Below are positions 15,748-23,807 of a stretch of 24,245 nucleotides of DNA, in pieces. The DNA comes from CAZADS01 sp964483985 (GTDB lineage Bacteria; Pseudomonadota; Alphaproteobacteria; Thalassobaculales; Thalassobaculaceae), in the NCBI GenBank assembly GCA_964483985.1, contig CAZADS010000059.1, positions 1-24,245 of the forward strand, in the 5' to 3' direction. The translations under genes were made by a program, and so were the position numbers. The notes below the pieces were generated by a model that was not told the origin of the DNA, made no database searches, and was given only the letters and a program-made list of their open reading frames with translations. Each line of letters begins with the position of its first letter. Positions within the stretch are counted from its first letter, which is position 1.

Positions 15748-16443
15748 TTATTTACCCTGATCATGATTTACACAGTACTCCAACATTTTTCCCGAAAGTT
15801 CTTTATTGGCACACTCATCTGGCGTTATTTTGAATCCATTTAGAAACCGTTTCGCGTCTGCTATAAATTCTGATTGCTCCGGCGTGTATTGAGTTTCCCC
15901 TTTGTTGAGTCTTACAATGTCAATCTTTGGCTTTTTGGGCGCTGCTGCGGCACCATGTCTATTCCATTCTTTCAAAGCCTCATCCCCTGTTTTCCCCCGG
16001 TAGGGGCAAGGCGTTCCCGCCATTTCCATAGCTTCAAAAACCCGCTTGTCCTGACAAAGAAGACTAACTGCCGCGACTTTCATTCCCATGCCAAACAAAC
16101 TTCGTGCCAGCTTAATTCTTTCGCAATTTTCATCGGTAACTGATATCCCGGCTGCAATCCCAAGAAACGACGCCTGTGCCGCGCCCGACATCCCTAACTT
16201 ACAGACATCATTATTATTTATTATGACACTGGGTGCCGACGCTGTAGGGGGAGTCTTATCGGTAACAACAGTGGACGAAACAGTATTAGAATCTGCGCCC
16301 AAAGAAAATGAATTAAAACTCAATATTGAATAAATAAATATTGATAAAATAAAACAACTTTTTACCATTTTTGACGTCAAAGTCTCTACTATCCCGGAGA
16401 GGTCTATTGGATAGCCACAGAAGGATTTTGTCACGTTCAGCAT
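15748..16443 (-). CDS. Secreted Cys-rich protein, phage-like, unknown function
   Basis: A 231-residue protein with an export signal. Met26 (MVKSCFILSIFIYSILSFNS) begins a standard signal peptide ending near SLGA, so translation may start at 16368; the longer ATG at 16443 is kept because neither start has a good ribosome site. The mature part opens with DSNTVSSTVVT, nearly the motif at the same place in the large secreted protein. Its core has six cysteines (81, 107, 130, 146, 211, 224) and reads VCKLGMSGAAQASFLGIAAG, ENCERIKLARSLFGMGMKVAA and LLCQDKRVFEAMEMAGTPCPY. From memory this core resembles uncharacterised proteins of marine T4-like cyanophages and pelagiphages; I could not run a search. 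No other phage gene is nearby. Probably cotranscribed with the downstream repeat protein. Confidence 0.78.
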   Translation of the reverse strand: MLNVTKSFCGYPIDLSGIVETLTSKMVKSCFILSIFIYSILSFNSFSLGADSNTVSSTVVTDKTPPTASAPSVIINNNDVCKLGMSGAAQASFLGIAAGISVTDENCERIKLARSLFGMGMKVAAVSLLCQDKRVFEAMEMAGTPCPYRGKTGDEALKEWNRHGAAAAPKKPKIDIVRLNKGETQYTPEQSEFIADAKRFLNGFKITPDECANKELSGKMLEYCVNHDQGK

Positions 16444-16834
16444 TTCTGTAAAAAATTCCTAAATTTCCACTATTCCGCCTGATTACCCTTAATTCATAAA
16501 TCCTTTAACAAATAATAAGAGCAACAAATGTGCCAATAATTAACTTTACTATTTTTACCCTTGAAAAAAGTTACAGCTACATCAGTCCAATCACCCCTAT
16601 AAAATATTTTCTTACAAAAAAATTTTTAAAAATTTTACATGATTGCAACCGTATTTTACGTCTTTTTTCACACGATCTCCCTAATTATCACGAACCTTAA
16701 CCATTATTCCCCCATTGATCAAATAAAACCCTAGTTTTGTTTATTTTGACCATATTCAAGTAATTTTGATCCTGCAGTCCAAAATGAATGATAATTCAAT
16801 CAAACGCCAATCATTGCGGGTAATAAACAAAATA
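16444..16834. other. AT-rich intergenic region
   Basis: About 390 bases with no credible gene on either strand. It lies upstream of the Cys-rich secreted protein (minus) and downstream of the double-VOC gene (minus), so it should contain a terminator for one and a promoter for the other; no clear example of either was found. A perfect AT palindrome lies at 16619-16636. Confidence 0.6.
16619..16636. repeat. 18-base perfect AT palindrome
   Basis: AAAATTTTTAAAAATTTT reads identically on both strands. With no G or C it is unlikely to form a stable RNA hairpin; it could be a bent A-tract or binding site upstream of the secreted-protein genes, or a chance product of the composition. Confidence 0.5.
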
Positions 16835-17770
16835 TCAATTACCGGTGATAACGTTTTGAGACTTCACAAAATGTATCAACAAGCCACCGCCAAAATTAGA
16901 CGGATGAACAAACCCTATCTTTGAACAACGTCCTCCGGGTCTCCCCGCTTTGTCTATAATGCGCCAGCCAGTCTTCTCAAGGTCAGCTAAAATTGTATCT
17001 ATATCAAATGTCTCAAATGCAATGTGGACTAACCCTTGTCCTCTTCTAGCCAGAAACCGAGCAATTGCACTTTGATCGCCTTTAGTATTGCCGGCGACCC
17101 TTCCCAAATCCTCCGAAGGCTCCATCTTTGCATCAAAATCCGTCATGATTTCTAGGTCGCAATCTCCTACCGTTATAAAGGCCGCCCGCAGGCCGCCCAA
17201 AATCTCAGGAGGCCGATTATGATAAATGGCACCATATTTATCTGAAACAAAACTCTCAGTCACATTACGTATCTCTATATCTGTTTCAGTGCTTTCGAGC
17301 GGACAGCCTAATTCGTCCGAAAACACGCGAATATTTTCTAAGATATCGAAACTAGCAACACCAAGATGATTAATTCGTTCGATTTTAGTTTGCACAACTG
17401 ATACGGATATTGGCTCAATAAACCGGGTGCGAATTCCGCAAGTAGCAGCATCATCAATGACTACAAATTTTCGGCCGCATGGGCCGATCCCGTTATTTAT
17501 TATCGGCAATTTATGTCTTTTTACCGCCGCCAAAGGGTCGCGAGACGTCAGCGCTATATGATGAAGACCAGGAAATACCGCACCATCAAGGTAAGGGCTT
17601 TTTACCTGAAATACGGCGACCGAAGCATCGCCTACTCCAAAAAATGGCACTATCTCATCTTGAATATTAATATCGGTTCTTGCTAACCTAAGAGAATTTC
17701 CTAAAAACTGGCAAACTGCATCCACATCACGCGCGACAAGCGCTGCATAGGAAAGTGCATAACCAGCCAT
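16835..17770 (-). CDS. Double VOC-domain protein (intact fused copy)
   Basis: A 311-residue protein with two vicinal-oxygen-chelate units: an N-terminal one at about 1-120 (LHHIALTSRD at 69-78, ATCGIRTRFIEP at 109-120) and a C-terminal one at about 131-305 resembling methylmalonyl-CoA epimerase (INHLGVAS, DCDLEIM, GLVHIAFE, GGGLLIHFV). Candidate metal ligands are H135, E207, H249 and H300; the last is usually Glu. VOC enzymes include epimerases, extradiol dioxygenases and glyoxalases, and this one's reaction is unknown. It starts one base after the stop of the preceding VOC gene (TGATATG), so it is translationally coupled. The two upstream ORFs (18710-17772) are a collinear paralog split by a stop codon. 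An ABM monooxygenase heads the operon, suggesting catabolism of a ring or acyl substrate. Confidence 0.88.
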   Translation of the reverse strand: MAGYALSYAALVARDVDAVCQFLGNSLRLARTDINIQDEIVPFFGVGDASVAVFQVKSPYLDGAVFPGLHHIALTSRDPLAAVKRHKLPIINNGIGPCGRKFVVIDDAATCGIRTRFIEPISVSVVQTKIERINHLGVASFDILENIRVFSDELGCPLESTETDIEIRNVTESFVSDKYGAIYHNRPPEILGGLRAAFITVGDCDLEIMTDFDAKMEPSEDLGRVAGNTKGDQSAIARFLARRGQGLVHIAFETFDIDTILADLEKTGWRIIDKAGRPGGRCSKIGFVHPSNFGGGLLIHFVKSQNVITGN

Positions 17771-17771
17771 A

Positions 17772-18308
17772 TCAGATCTCTTCCCTCTCTACAAAATGCG
17801 CTAGAACTCCTCCTAGAGCCGACGGATGAATAAAACCAATCTGCGCGCGTCGGGATCCCGGCCGGCCTTGGGTATCAATCAATCTATAATCTAATGCCCC
17901 AAGTTTGTTGAGAACTCTATCGATATTAGATGTATTAAACGCGATGTGATGAAGGCCTTGCCCCCTCGACATAATATATCGGGCTATTGCGCTTCTATCG
18001 CCACGCGTATTTCCTGGCATATCGTGCCTCGCTTCGTCAAACTTTTCGTCTGGAGTAATATCCTGTAAAAATTCTAATTCGCAGTCCCCAATTGTAACAA
18101 AAGTAACCTTCAAACTTCCAACCACTTTTGATCCCCGGGTATGAAAAATATTGTCATAAGCGTTAGAGGTGAAATTTTCAGAAACTGTCTCTATTTGACT
18201 GTCAATTTGTTCACTTTCGTAGACACACCCTAAAGTTTTAATAAACGTGTCTTGGGCTAAATTATTATCTAATGAGGCTACGCCGATATGGTCAATCCGA
18301 TTAACCAT
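17772..18308 (-). CDS. VOC-domain protein, C-terminal half of a split double-VOC protein
   Basis: A 178-residue methylmalonyl-CoA-epimerase-like VOC domain, strongly similar along its length to residues 131-305 of the next gene (shared IGVAS, GDCELEF, GNTRGDRSAIAR, RGQGLHHIAF, GRPG, IGFIHP). Candidate ligands are H7, E79, H121 and H171, with His again at the last site. ATG 18308 lies in the same frame as the 127-residue ORF upstream, separated from it by one TAG and six codons. No ribosome site precedes this ATG, so its translation depends on reinitiation after the TAG or on readthrough. If neither occurs it is a broken gene. The downstream fused copy follows after one base. Confidence 0.8.
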   Translation of the reverse strand: MVNRIDHIGVASLDNNLAQDTFIKTLGCVYESEQIDSQIETVSENFTSNAYDNIFHTRGSKVVGSLKVTFVTIGDCELEFLQDITPDEKFDEARHDMPGNTRGDRSAIARYIMSRGQGLHHIAFNTSNIDRVLNKLGALDYRLIDTQGRPGSRRAQIGFIHPSALGGVLAHFVEREEI

Positions 18309-18326
18309 GTCAGAAGAAGCGTTTCT

Positions 18327-18329
18327 CTA
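18327..18329 (-). other. In-frame amber codon splitting a double-VOC gene
   Basis: On the minus strand the sequence reads CTAGAATAGAGAAACGCT. Removing this single TAG would make 18710-17772 one ORF of 312 codons plus stop, almost the size of the intact paralog (311 codons plus stop). The following base is A; no obvious readthrough element or structure was recognised. Confidence 0.85.
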
Positions 18330-18710
18330 TTCTAGTGGTTCAGTGTATCTAACCTTCACACCACAAGTAGAGGTTTCACCAAGACTTATCTGGGTGTTGT
18401 TATTGAAACCTCTCGTCACTGTGACGATACCTGGCAAACCTAGTTCCTCAACCGAGGATTTAGGGTCGTCCACAGCAATTGCAATATGGTCCACTCCATT
18501 TTTCACGTCTGAACCCAAAAATGGATGTCCCGCCTCGAATAATGCTAAAGCCGATTTACCTATTCCTAGTATGGGAACTCCATTGCCATTTAAAAAAAAT
18601 TCTTGTCTAGGTAATCCAAAATCTTTTTCTAATGACTGGGCTACCAGTAAAGGTTCGTCCACTGCTAGGGCGACATATGCTAACTCCGGTGCCTTAAAGG
18701 TGCGGCTCAT
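18327..18710 (-). CDS. VOC-domain protein, N-terminal half of a split double-VOC protein
   Basis: A 127-residue VOC unit matching the N-terminal domain of the intact downstream paralog (LAYVALAVDEP, GVDHIAIAVDDP, STCGVKVRYTEP against LSYAALVARDV, GLHHIALTSRDP, ATCGIRTRFIEP). It ends at a TAG just after the point where the paralog's linker begins, so the domain itself is complete. ATG 18710 has a short GGAAA ribosome site. It is 79 bases after the ABM monooxygenase gene in the same operon. It could be a genuine separate subunit pairing with the 178-residue protein, or the first part of a gene with a nonsense mutation; the full domain on each side favours the former or reinitiation. Confidence 0.8.
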   Translation of the reverse strand: MSRTFKAPELAYVALAVDEPLLVAQSLEKDFGLPRQEFFLNGNGVPILGIGKSALALFEAGHPFLGSDVKNGVDHIAIAVDDPKSSVEELGLPGIVTVTRGFNNNTQISLGETSTCGVKVRYTEPLE

Positions 18711-18789
18711 TCGGTTTCCAGTCGTTTAAAAAAATACAAATAATACCTGGCCGTAATGCTACATTATTTTTGAATTGTTATTTTTTTTC

Positions 18790-19074
18790 TCAACCGATCA
18801 TTGTACCCTTGTAGACAACACTCTCTTTAACCACGGTTTGTTCATATTTTCGTTGTTCTGCCATAAAATCCGCATTGACATGTTCATCAAAAGCCGCGGC
18901 ATCCTCATATACTTCCCAAAGGTGAAATACCCCCTTGTTTTCATTATCTACGGCAACGGAAAAGGTTAAACAGCCCTCTTGCAAAATACTGTTAGCAGCA
19001 TGTTTCTTCATCCTTTCCGAAAATTGTTCGGATTCTGTTTCATCAACAATTAATTTCGCAGCAATCACATACAT
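18790..19074 (-). CDS. ABM-domain putative monooxygenase
   Basis: A 94-residue ferredoxin-like dimeric alpha+beta protein of the antibiotic biosynthesis monooxygenase family. Typical features are the first strand MYVIAAKLIV, the EGCLTFSVAVD strand, FHLWEVYEDAAAFDEHVNADF and a C-terminal strand ending near VYKG. Members include cofactor-free quinol monooxygenases (YgiN) and small autoinducer-type isomerases such as LsrG, so an isomerase role is also possible. The frame is open to an ATG at 19101, but ATG 19074 is preferred because GGAGGT lies nine bases before it and the domain begins there. First gene of the VOC operon and divergent from the epimerase gene. Confidence 0.85.
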   Translation of the reverse strand: MYVIAAKLIVDETESEQFSERMKKHAANSILQEGCLTFSVAVDNENKGVFHLWEVYEDAAAFDEHVNADFMAEQRKYEQTVVKESVVYKGTMIG

Positions 19075-19275
19075 CTCCAATGAACCTCCAGATTCTCTCA
19101 TTCAAAAAACTACGATTGTTATTCTGTTATGCATAAAATCAAGCAAATTAGGGATAAATGTCTCCTCTATCCTTAATATTTTCAATATAGCGTTTAATTA
19201 CCTTGCACCAGCATGCCATTCAAAGGATAGAATTGCGATAGAACTTATTGAAAGTGAGTTTTGGAAGGATTGATT

Positions 19276-20217
19276 ATGACCATATTTGTTGTAGGTGGTA
19301 CCGGCTTCATTGGCTCGCGTTTAACCCGTTCCTTGGTAAAACGGGGAGAAAGTGTCGTTTGTTTTGATATCAATCCAAACACAGCGGATTTCAGTGATCT
19401 TGGGGAAAAAGTGAAGGTTGTTCGAGGGGATATGACCCAATTCGACGATGTACTTGACCAGATGGCGGCGGCGGAACCAACCAGAGTCATTAACCTTTCC
19501 TATTTTCTTGGAAATTTCCATCCTCCACATATTGCTACTAAACTTAATGTGATTGGAATGGACAACTGTTTTGAGGCGGCACGCCTTCTTGGTATTAACA
19601 GGGTAGTCTATGCAAGTTCATTAGCCGTTTATGGACGCCAAAACAAATACGGCGCTCGTCCTGTTACGGAAGAGGACCATAAGTTTGGGCAAGACCAATA
19701 CGCAATGCACAAAATTTTCAATGAATGGCAAGCACAAGATTTTATGGACAAATATCCTGATATGAAAATAACAGGTTTACGTCCAGCCAATGTGACCGGG
19801 CCTGATAAAGTTCGTGGATCTGTTGATCATGTCAATTGCATAACACAATCAGCTCGCGGCAATCCGATTGAATTCGAATTCGCAGATTTTATGAGATTGC
19901 CAATTCATGTAGACGATATTACGGAAATGTTTGAACGTATACTTATGAAAGATCAACCCGACCACGCCGTTTACAACTCCGGGGGTCAACCAATCAGTAT
20001 GGGCGAAATAGCCGGCATCGTAAAAAATTTTATCCCCGAAGCCCAAATCATCTTCAAGCATAACAAGGGTGGCTTCGAAAATTCCTCTATTTATTTGATG
20101 GACAATTCTCGGATTAAGCAGGAATTTGGCGTGCAAATAAGACCTTATGAAGAAAGGGTTCTGCAAATTATTAACGAAGTGAGGAACGATGAAGGACTAA
20201 GCGAGATCATAGCGTAA
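19276..20217 (+). CDS. NAD-dependent epimerase/dehydratase (extended SDR)
   Basis: A 313-residue extended SDR. GGTGFIG at 7-13 binds the dinucleotide, Asp31 after the second strand suggests NAD, YASS lies at 112-115, and the catalytic pair is Y142 and K146 (YAMHK). The C-terminal substrate half is intact (RLPIHVDDITEMFER). The family includes sugar-nucleotide epimerases and small-molecule reductases. ATG 19276 has AAGGA six bases upstream; an earlier in-frame TTG at 19261 has none. It diverges from the ABM-VOC operon across about 200 bases, and its 3' end faces the OYE gene. The neighbourhood favours a catabolic rather than a cell-wall role, by inference. Confidence 0.9.
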   Translation: MTIFVVGGTGFIGSRLTRSLVKRGESVVCFDINPNTADFSDLGEKVKVVRGDMTQFDDVLDQMAAAEPTRVINLSYFLGNFHPPHIATKLNVIGMDNCFEAARLLGINRVVYASSLAVYGRQNKYGARPVTEEDHKFGQDQYAMHKIFNEWQAQDFMDKYPDMKITGLRPANVTGPDKVRGSVDHVNCITQSARGNPIEFEFADFMRLPIHVDDITEMFERILMKDQPDHAVYNSGGQPISMGEIAGIVKNFIPEAQIIFKHNKGGFENSSIYLMDNSRIKQEFGVQIRPYEERVLQIINEVRNDEGLSEIIA

Positions 20218-20406
20218 GTTGCTTATTAAATTAATCTGGCATTCTATAATAAATGTAGGAGCATATAAAACTACCCGACAACCATGCCGATTGCGTTTGA
20301 AGAGAATGAAATATAAATCAATTAACTATTACAAACAGGGGCTCCTCAATACATCTTTTAAGCTCGGAAATTAGTTGTTGTCGTCCAGCCTACAGTCTAA
20401 CGAAAC

Positions 20407-22377
20407 CTAAATTTCACGCGCAATGCGATGGCCGTCGGTAACAGCCAATTCGATATCCCGCGCTTGATAACAATCTCCAATAATGTGCAGATTTGAAAGA
20501 TAGCGGGCTAGGGAACTGGCTAACGTCTCATCTGCCACACCGCCCGCAGCTAACACTACGGTGTCAATATCCTGTAAAGTTCTAGGCTCCCAAGTAACGA
20601 CGTTATAAACCTCTACAGAGTCTTCCAGGATTTCCCACACACCCGTAAAGGGAGTTAGCTTTACACCTTTCAACATCAGTTGCTCCATAAGCGGATGCCA
20701 CGCAGGAGGCGAAATATCACGGCCCACGTATTCCAAACCGGTTACGATTTCCACATCCCGACCCATGTCCGCAATCATTTCAGCAGTGGTGGCGGCTTCT
20801 GCCCTGCCTAATGTATCGACCACCAGAACCTTTTGCCCAATTTGGGCATTACCTGAAATTACATCACGAGCCGTAAGAACATGCTGAAGCTCTTTTCCCA
20901 AGACGTCGGGTAGAAATGGCAAAGAACCCGTTGCAATAATCACTGCATCGGGTTCCTCTTCTAATACATCATTGACGCCTGCCATCCTATCTAAGCGAAT
21001 GTCTACGCCAAGACGCTCTAGCTGCCGTTCGAAGTATAAAATAATTTCTTCAAAATTTTGCCGTGACGGTGTGCGCATAATTAATTGGATTTGGCCGCCC
21101 ACCCGCTTACTTTGCTCAAATAATACCACTGAATGTCCCCGCTCGGCACAAATTCGAGCAGCTTCCATACCAGCAGGCCCTCCTCCCACAACAACTACTT
21201 TTTGTTTTTGAGAAGCTGGTGAAAGTTCGCCCCATTTACCTTCTCGACCAGTTACAGGATTGTAAATACATCCAACACCCATGCCTAAATATATATGGCC
21301 CACACAACTTTGGGTGCAAGCTATACAAGTCCTAATTTCATCTACCCGACCCTCTTTAATTTTATTTGGTAAATGCGGGTCAGCTATAAGTGCTCGGGCC
21401 ATGCCGATTATATCCGCCTTGCCGTCGTCTATCATTCTATTTGCAATAGATCCAGAATCTATCCGGCCCGCACCTACAACCGGCAGTCGAACTACCTCCT
21501 TTAATCCAGCAGGCAAATAGGAAAATTGACCTGGGTCATAATGATGGGAGGGCCAATGAGTTCTGCCACTCTTGGGACTTGGGACGATGCCCTGCCACAT
21601 GTTAAAATAGTCAACCTTACCATCTCTTTCCAAAATTTGGGCGACATTCTTGTAATCTTCAAGACGGAGACTATATTCGACAAGGTCATCATAAAATCTA
21701 ACACCTAAAAGAAGTCTAGGGCCGAGTTCATTTCGAATCACGTCTAACACGGCCTTGAGAAAAGTGGCTCTTTCCTCCAATGTTTGACCGCCATATTTAT
21801 CATCTCGCTTATTGGCTTGGTGACTAAGGAAATTTGCAAACAGATAATCCATGCCAACAGACAACTCCACGCCGTCCATACCTCCTTTTCGCACCCGGCT
21901 AGCGGCAGCGGCAAATAATTGTATAGTTTCCTCAACCTCCACTGTGGTCATAGCACGGGGAACCAACTGCGGTGTTGAAAAATCAGGAGCAGGAATGGCC
22001 GATGGAGCCATTGTAGGTCGCTGCAAAAATGCTCCTGCATCAGCCACTCGGCGTCCTCTGTGCCCGAGTTGAGCGAGGATTGGCACATCAAAACTATGTG
22101 TTGCTTCAGAAAATTTTTTATAAACTTCTGTTATACGATCATCGTAACTTGCCAGAGACAACGAGGCCTCTCCGTCGTAATGAGGAACCGTGTGACCCGT
22201 TACGATTATTCCAGCTCCCCCCTTTGCCCGTTCCCGAACATAATCCACATAATTTTGGGTAGGGAGGCCATCCCCTGTTTGAAAATGAGCGGCGTGACCG
22301 GTATTCATAATCCTATTTTTTAAAGTATAACCACCAATTTTTATGGGACTGAAAAGTGCTTCAAACACATTTACCAT
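20407..22377 (-). CDS. OYE-type NADH:flavin oxidoreductase, 2,4-dienoyl-CoA reductase / TMADH family
   Basis: A 656-residue multidomain iron-sulfur flavoprotein. Residues 1-345 are an Old Yellow Enzyme barrel binding FMN (LAQLGHRGRR, YLFANFLSHQANKRDDKYGG, VGAGRI). C351, C354, C358 and C370 (CIACTQSC and GVGC) hold the 4Fe-4S cluster. From 394 a Rossmann fold starts with VVVVGGGPAGMEAA, followed by ATGS near 482-485 and a final IIGDC. Relatives include FadH, trimethylamine dehydrogenase and N-methylproline demethylase, which reduce enoyl substrates or demethylate amines; the subtype cannot be fixed. GGAGG lies five bases before ATG. The preceding methyltransferase gene is 177 bases upstream, so a separate promoter is likely. 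Confidence 0.92.
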   Translation of the reverse strand: MVNVFEALFSPIKIGGYTLKNRIMNTGHAAHFQTGDGLPTQNYVDYVRERAKGGAGIIVTGHTVPHYDGEASLSLASYDDRITEVYKKFSEATHSFDVPILAQLGHRGRRVADAGAFLQRPTMAPSAIPAPDFSTPQLVPRAMTTVEVEETIQLFAAAASRVRKGGMDGVELSVGMDYLFANFLSHQANKRDDKYGGQTLEERATFLKAVLDVIRNELGPRLLLGVRFYDDLVEYSLRLEDYKNVAQILERDGKVDYFNMWQGIVPSPKSGRTHWPSHHYDPGQFSYLPAGLKEVVRLPVVGAGRIDSGSIANRMIDDGKADIIGMARALIADPHLPNKIKEGRVDEIRTCIACTQSCVGHIYLGMGVGCIYNPVTGREGKWGELSPASQKQKVVVVGGGPAGMEAARICAERGHSVVLFEQSKRVGGQIQLIMRTPSRQNFEEIILYFERQLERLGVDIRLDRMAGVNDVLEEEPDAVIIATGSLPFLPDVLGKELQHVLTARDVISGNAQIGQKVLVVDTLGRAEAATTAEMIADMGRDVEIVTGLEYVGRDISPPAWHPLMEQLMLKGVKLTPFTGVWEILEDSVEVYNVVTWEPRTLQDIDTVVLAAGGVADETLASSLARYLSNLHIIGDCYQARDIELAVTDGHRIAREI

Positions 22378-22554
22378 GAACGCCTCCGGTCTACTAATAA
22401 GTAAGGTCCGTAATTCAGGAAATTTTAGTAACCGATAAAAAAATTAGTTTTATAAAACTTTCTCCGCTTTACTGGGACCAAAACCTTTATAAAATAAAAT
22501 TTTGGAACCTAGATCCCAATTCGTTCTTTGACCAAAGTGTGCCGATAGACATAA

Positions 22555-23544
22555 TTATATTTTTACGCCATGCAACACTGTACCACATGCCAGTTCGAAA
22601 TTTTTTTCCATACTTAGAGAAGTTACAAAAGGTTTGCCTAGATAGTCACGAGGGTCAGAAAGTAGGTCTTTAACTTTCATTGAACAAAACTGTTTTCGCG
22701 CCTTTTCGTCTAAACCGTCACACCAACTATTCAAAATCCAAGTTAAAGTCCATATTGGAAGCACCGAAGCGGGTACTTCATGCCGGTTAACCTCAATCTT
22801 ATTTCCAAAAAGATTTCTTAATCCGTTTGCAGTCATATTATAATAATGATCTGGATAACCATGGACAGGTGACAAAAACGGCACAGCGCACATTATTTCC
22901 CCCCCCGGCTTTAAAACCCTCATCATTTCATTTGCACAAAGCCAAGGCTTCTTTACATGCTCTAATACGGCGAGAGATAAAACAGCATCAAAAGAATTAT
23001 CTCTAAATGGTAGGGCCTCTCCCACACCTCTAACGTCAGTCGAAGGATAGTCAGCTATTTCCAGATTTACAACATTACTATAATAAATATCCCGGCTCCC
23101 TGCTCCGCAATCCAAAACAAGACCGTCTTCATATTTATTTATCAAATTTAAAGCCTCGGGATCATATAAATTGTTACTGACAGCGTTGGTATCTATAACG
23201 CCAAATTCCTCCTTTAATTCATCCGTCAAAAAATCTAAGTGATTTTCATTTTCGTCATAATCGATTTTCTCTGTTAAAATATTTTTTATTAACTGTTTTT
23301 TTTGAAGTTTACGCTCAGCAAGCAATTGTCCGGACACTAGGCTTAATTTTCTGTTTTCAAATTTCCCGAAGATTTCGAAGTGTTGTCTACCGGAACTACA
23401 TGATCCTTTCTCTACAGCACGCCGTACGTCCGGGTTTCCTATCAAATATGCTTCTTCATCAAAATTATCTTTCGTTGCTAGAATTGCCAACTCTAAAGAA
23501 TTAGGATTATTTTGACCGTCTTTAGGAGCGATTGTTTTTACCAT
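22555..23544 (-). CDS. SAM-dependent methyltransferase with N-terminal NPDV module
   Basis: A 329-residue protein. Residues 28-66 form a short module (EAYLIGNPDVRRAV, SGRQHFEIFGKFENR) that occurs in many bacterial glycan-related and surface proteins. The class I methyltransferase core starts with VLDCGAGS (143-150), followed by ALPFRDNSFDAVLSLAVLEHV and MMRVLKPGGEIMCAVPF, the usual motifs of type-11-like enzymes. A linker of about 75 residues rich in Lys and Glu separates the parts. The combination suggests methylation in polysaccharide or surface-glycan synthesis rather than small-molecule catabolism; acceptor unknown. No glycosyltransferase is in the window. The start ATG 23544 has AAAGGAAT upstream. 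Confidence 0.85.
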   Translation of the reverse strand: MVKTIAPKDGQNNPNSLELAILATKDNFDEEAYLIGNPDVRRAVEKGSCSSGRQHFEIFGKFENRKLSLVSGQLLAERKLQKKQLIKNILTEKIDYDENENHLDFLTDELKEEFGVIDTNAVSNNLYDPEALNLINKYEDGLVLDCGAGSRDIYYSNVVNLEIADYPSTDVRGVGEALPFRDNSFDAVLSLAVLEHVKKPWLCANEMMRVLKPGGEIMCAVPFLSPVHGYPDHYYNMTANGLRNLFGNKIEVNRHEVPASVLPIWTLTWILNSWCDGLDEKARKQFCSMKVKDLLSDPRDYLGKPFVTSLSMEKNFELACGTVLHGVKI

Positions 23545-23807
23545 CGCCTAATTCCTTTCAAAGTTTAACAAAGCATTTTCATAAAATTATTTCTTAGAAA
23601 ATATGCCCTATGACGTAATAAACAATTCGGTTAGAAAAAAAAACAATGGAAAGGATAAAAATCCAGATATCAACACTATTTAATAGATATTTTAAGTTTA
23701 ATTAAGCAAGAGTGTTATATCTTCATTTTAAGAAATACTATCTATTGAGAAATCGGGGCAATTACACCATCACTTAATCACAGCATTTTAGAATTAGGGA
23801 GAAGAAA

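Noticed and set aside
13309..16443. Possible integrated prophage
   Set aside because: Only one gene looks phage-like; no integrase, capsid, terminase, tail or attachment-site repeats were found and flanking genes are ordinary bacterial genes.
22478..22505. CCAAAA...TTTTGG inverted repeat between the methyltransferase and OYE genes
   Set aside because: AT-rich 6-bp stem with no T-run in the transcription direction; consistent with chance.
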